Origin: ARS1285 sp039796495
GTDB taxonomy: Archaea > Nanobdellota > Nanobdellia > Pacearchaeales > GW2011-AR1
Reading direction: 5' to 3'
NCBI GenBank assembly: GCA_039796495.1
Contig: JBDKJQ010000010.1
Span: 1 to 22,627, forward strand
Length of the DNA stretch: 22,627 bases
The notes under the pieces are model-generated. The model was not told the origin of the DNA. It searched no databases and saw only the letters and a program-made list of their open reading frames with translations. Made by a program: the position numbers and the translations under genes. Position 1 is the stretch's first letter. The number at the start of each line of letters is the position of its first letter. Of the stretch, positions 21,279 to 22,627 are shown piece after piece.

Positions 21279-21629
21279 ATGGTAACAGCAACATCCCAAT
21301 ATGATTTTGAAACGGTAAGAAGGAAGATAGAAAAAATCTCTCCGGATGAATGGAAGTATGATAGTTCTCGAGAAGAATCCTGGTATGAACACCGCACTTC
21401 TTTTGGTAGCATCGTTGTAGGAGCTAGTCCTGAAGGAAATTACGTTCGCTTATTTGATAGAAACAACAATGTTCTTGCTAATTATATCAGCCATTCTCAG
21501 GAAGAAGAAGATCTTGTACAGGAATTTTATTCTACTTTTGCTGAAAAGATGAAAAGTGTTCAGGCTACAACAGAAAATTTTCAAAAGCAAGAAGATAAAA
21601 GTAAATTAGAAGAGTGGTTAACAGAATAA
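21279..21629 (+). CDS. Unknown 116-aa protein between rrp4 and rrp41
   Basis: The function is not recognised. The first 75 residues look alpha/beta: a helix (about 8-20), then strands around SFGSIVVGAS, NYVRLFDR and VLANYISH. The last 45 residues are helical and charged (EEEDLVQEFYSTFAEKMKS, then a Lys/Glu-rich tail). There is no signal peptide. The ATG follows the rrp4 stop by one nucleotide, with a strong GGAGGAAGTGA Shine-Dalgarno sequence, and the gene ends one nucleotide before rrp41. This tight packing between two subunits of one complex suggests an exosome-related or RNA-related role, by context only. A longer frame from a TTG at 21249 is unlikely. Confidence 0.78.
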   Translation: MVTATSQYDFETVRRKIEKISPDEWKYDSSREESWYEHRTSFGSIVVGASPEGNYVRLFDRNNNVLANYISHSQEEEDLVQEFYSTFAEKMKSVQATTENFQKQEDKSKLEEWLTE

Positions 21630-21630
21630 T

Positions 21631-22341
21631 ATGTCATACACAAAACGACCAGATGGAAGAAAGTTTGATGAACTCAGACCAATTCGTGCAGAAGTTGGAG
21701 TAGTTCCAAATGCTGATGGGTCTGCATTATTTGCATTTGGTGAAACCGTTGCGATTGCTGCAGTGTATGGACCTAAACCATTACACCCTGCGCATATGCA
21801 GGAACCTGATAGAGGAATTATCCGCTGTGAATATAATATGTTGCCATTCTCAGTTACTGAGCGAGCAAAACCAGGACCTTCCCGACGATCAAAAGAAATC
21901 TCAATGGTTGCAGGAAATGCACTTGCTGCCGTTGTTGACTTGACTCGATTTCCTGGAACGGTTATTGATGTTCAGATTTTAATATTACAGGCAAATGCAT
22001 CCACGCGCTGTGCGGGTATTAATGCTGCTGCAATGGCGCTTGCTCATGCTGGCGTTGTCATGAAAGAACTTGTTTCAAGCGTCTCAATTGGAAAGATCGA
22101 CGATAAAATTGTTGTTGATGTCAATAAAGCAGAGGAAGATTATCATGAAGGTGAAGGCAGTACTGATGTTCCGTTTACACTTACCTCTCGCGGAAAAGCA
22201 ATTACTCACTTGCAATTAGACGGCAGATTACAATTAGCACGATTCAAAGAAGCATATGATGCTGCAAAAAAAGCATGCGAGAAAATTTTGAAATATCAGG
22301 AAAGAGCGTTGAAAGGAGAGAAGATCAATGAGAAGACGTAA
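21631..22341 (+). CDS. rrp41: Exosome catalytic subunit Rrp41
   Basis: The 236-aa RNase PH-fold protein has RPDGR (6-10), the EYNMLPFSVTER segment (67-78), the phosphate/RNA-binding KPGPSRRSKEIS stretch (80-91) and the active-site region VVDVNKAEEDY...TDVP (161-180) with D170 and D179 as candidate catalytic acids. It phosphorolytically degrades RNA 3'-to-5' in a hexameric ring with Rrp42. The interval between the two acids seems about three residues longer than in Sulfolobus Rrp41 as I recall it. The gene starts one nucleotide after the unknown protein and overlaps the next short ORF by 14 nt. Confidence 0.95.
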   Translation: MSYTKRPDGRKFDELRPIRAEVGVVPNADGSALFAFGETVAIAAVYGPKPLHPAHMQEPDRGIIRCEYNMLPFSVTERAKPGPSRRSKEISMVAGNALAAVVDLTRFPGTVIDVQILILQANASTRCAGINAAAMALAHAGVVMKELVSSVSIGKIDDKIVVDVNKAEEDYHEGEGSTDVPFTLTSRGKAITHLQLDGRLQLARFKEAYDAAKKACEKILKYQERALKGEKINEKT

Positions 22342-22522
22342 AATGACTGATTATATTACTTTAAGATTTTTGAAAACTGAGACAGTGCCTCTAGGTAATT
22401 ATATTCCTATAAATCCTCCTACGCCGGATTTGGCTTATAGGTCTATACGAACTCCACCGGTCGATCAGTCTCTTCAATCTCAAAGTTTAGAAAATAATGT
22501 TCGAGTATCGGAGTATCCTTAA
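22328..22522 (+). CDS. Unknown 64-aa protein between rrp41 and rrp42
   Basis: This is a short protein with a basic start (MRRRK), a strand-like segment (YITLRFLKTE) and a Pro-rich, probably disordered rest (INPPTPD, RTPPVDQS). There is no known family. The start at 22328 has GGAG at 22315-22318 with 9-nt spacing; a later ATG at 22343 would remove five residues and the rrp41 overlap. It ends one nucleotide before rrp42. The case for a real gene rests on the ribosome binding site and the tight fit between two exosome genes. A translated linker or leader ORF without a stable product is also possible. Confidence 0.6.
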   Translation: MRRRKMTDYITLRFLKTETVPLGNYIPINPPTPDLAYRSIRTPPVDQSLQSQSLENNVRVSEYP

Positions 22523-22523
22523 C

Positions 22524-22627
22524 ATGCAATTACCCAACATAAACAAGAAGCGAATAACCTCTTTATTGAAAGAAGGAAAACGGCTTGATGGTAGAGGCAC
22601 TTACGATTATCGGGATATTGAAATTGA
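22524..22627 (+). CDS. rrp42: Exosome ring subunit Rrp42, 5' part only
   Basis: The window ends 34 codons into this gene. What can be read (INKKRITSLLKEGKRLDGRG followed by DYRDIEI) is the standard N-terminus of Rrp42, with the R-x-D-G-R-G motif of RNase PH-fold exosome subunits. Rrp42 is the non-catalytic partner of Rrp41 in the hexameric ring. GGAG lies about 10 nt before the ATG. Its place directly after rrp41 is the normal archaeal order, apart from the short unknown gene in between. Confidence 0.9.
   Translation, partial: MQLPNINKKRITSLLKEGKRLDGRGTYDYRDIEI

Noticed and set aside
1..22627. CRISPR arrays, insertion sequences, integrase genes and tRNA attachment sites
   Set aside because: No regularly spaced repeats, transposase or integrase motifs, or terminal inverted repeats with target duplications were seen on reading both strands.

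Overview
The window looks like a stretch of an AT-rich archaeal chromosome, most likely a DPANN lineage of the Woesearchaeota/Pacearchaeota type (the lineage is an inference). The archaeal assignment rests on a 20S proteasome alpha subunit, SBDS, the exosome subunits Rrp4, Rrp41 and the start of Rrp42, RNase P protein Rnp2 (Pop5), an archaeal RNase J, a double Lrp/AsnC-type regulator and a VapBC pair. It also rests on a recurring promoter layout: a TTTAAA/TATA-like box centred about 22-27 nt upstream of the ATG, which implies leaderless mRNAs. Internal operon genes have Shine-Dalgarno sequences instead. No rRNA, tRNA, CRISPR array or insertion sequence was seen, and no gene-free stretch exceeds 180 nt.

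Layout. 1-4000: a metallophosphoesterase converges on a phosphoenolpyruvate synthase that has an unusual 190-residue His/Asn/Gln-rich and acidic tail. 4060-5300: a membrane-anchored, PDZ-less HtrA-type serine protease and a tiny DUF1328-like membrane protein. 5390-7430: two short unknown cytoplasmic proteins run into three tandem small secreted tyrosine-rich proteins that share a C-x4-G-Y-[YW]-x2-C motif at the mature N-terminus. 7440-9870: an Mre11/SbcD-like nuclease, a VapBC-type toxin-antitoxin pair and a HemK/Mtq2-type glutamine methyltransferase. 9870-12050: a small C-terminally anchored membrane protein, an FAD amine oxidase and an unknown protein. 12055-14416: RNase J and a double Lrp-like regulator, both on the minus strand. 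14507-17691: a large surface-anchored subtilase and a small lipoprotein-like protein with an EF-hand-like loop. 17760-22627: rnp2, an antisense unknown gene, then psmA-SBDS-csrA-like-rrp4-unknown-rrp41-unknown-rrp42.

The most striking item is the 113-aa gene at 20086-20427. Its first 50 residues are a clear CsrA/RsmA domain, with the RNA-contacting L4, R6, V42, R44 and I47 all in register with E. coli CsrA, followed by a 60-residue extension of unknown type. CsrA is a bacterial global mRNA-binding regulator. Here it sits inside the archaeal proteasome/exosome superoperon, overlapping SBDS by 1 nt and rrp4 by 8 nt. The Rrp4 next to it carries a disordered Arg/Glu/Phe-rich N-terminal extension, and two more small unknown ORFs separate rrp4, rrp41 and rrp42. 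The psmA upstream region, unlike most others here, may encode a longer leader with AAGGA motifs and hairpins. Together these suggest a lineage-specific RNA-binding and decay module. That functional link is inference.
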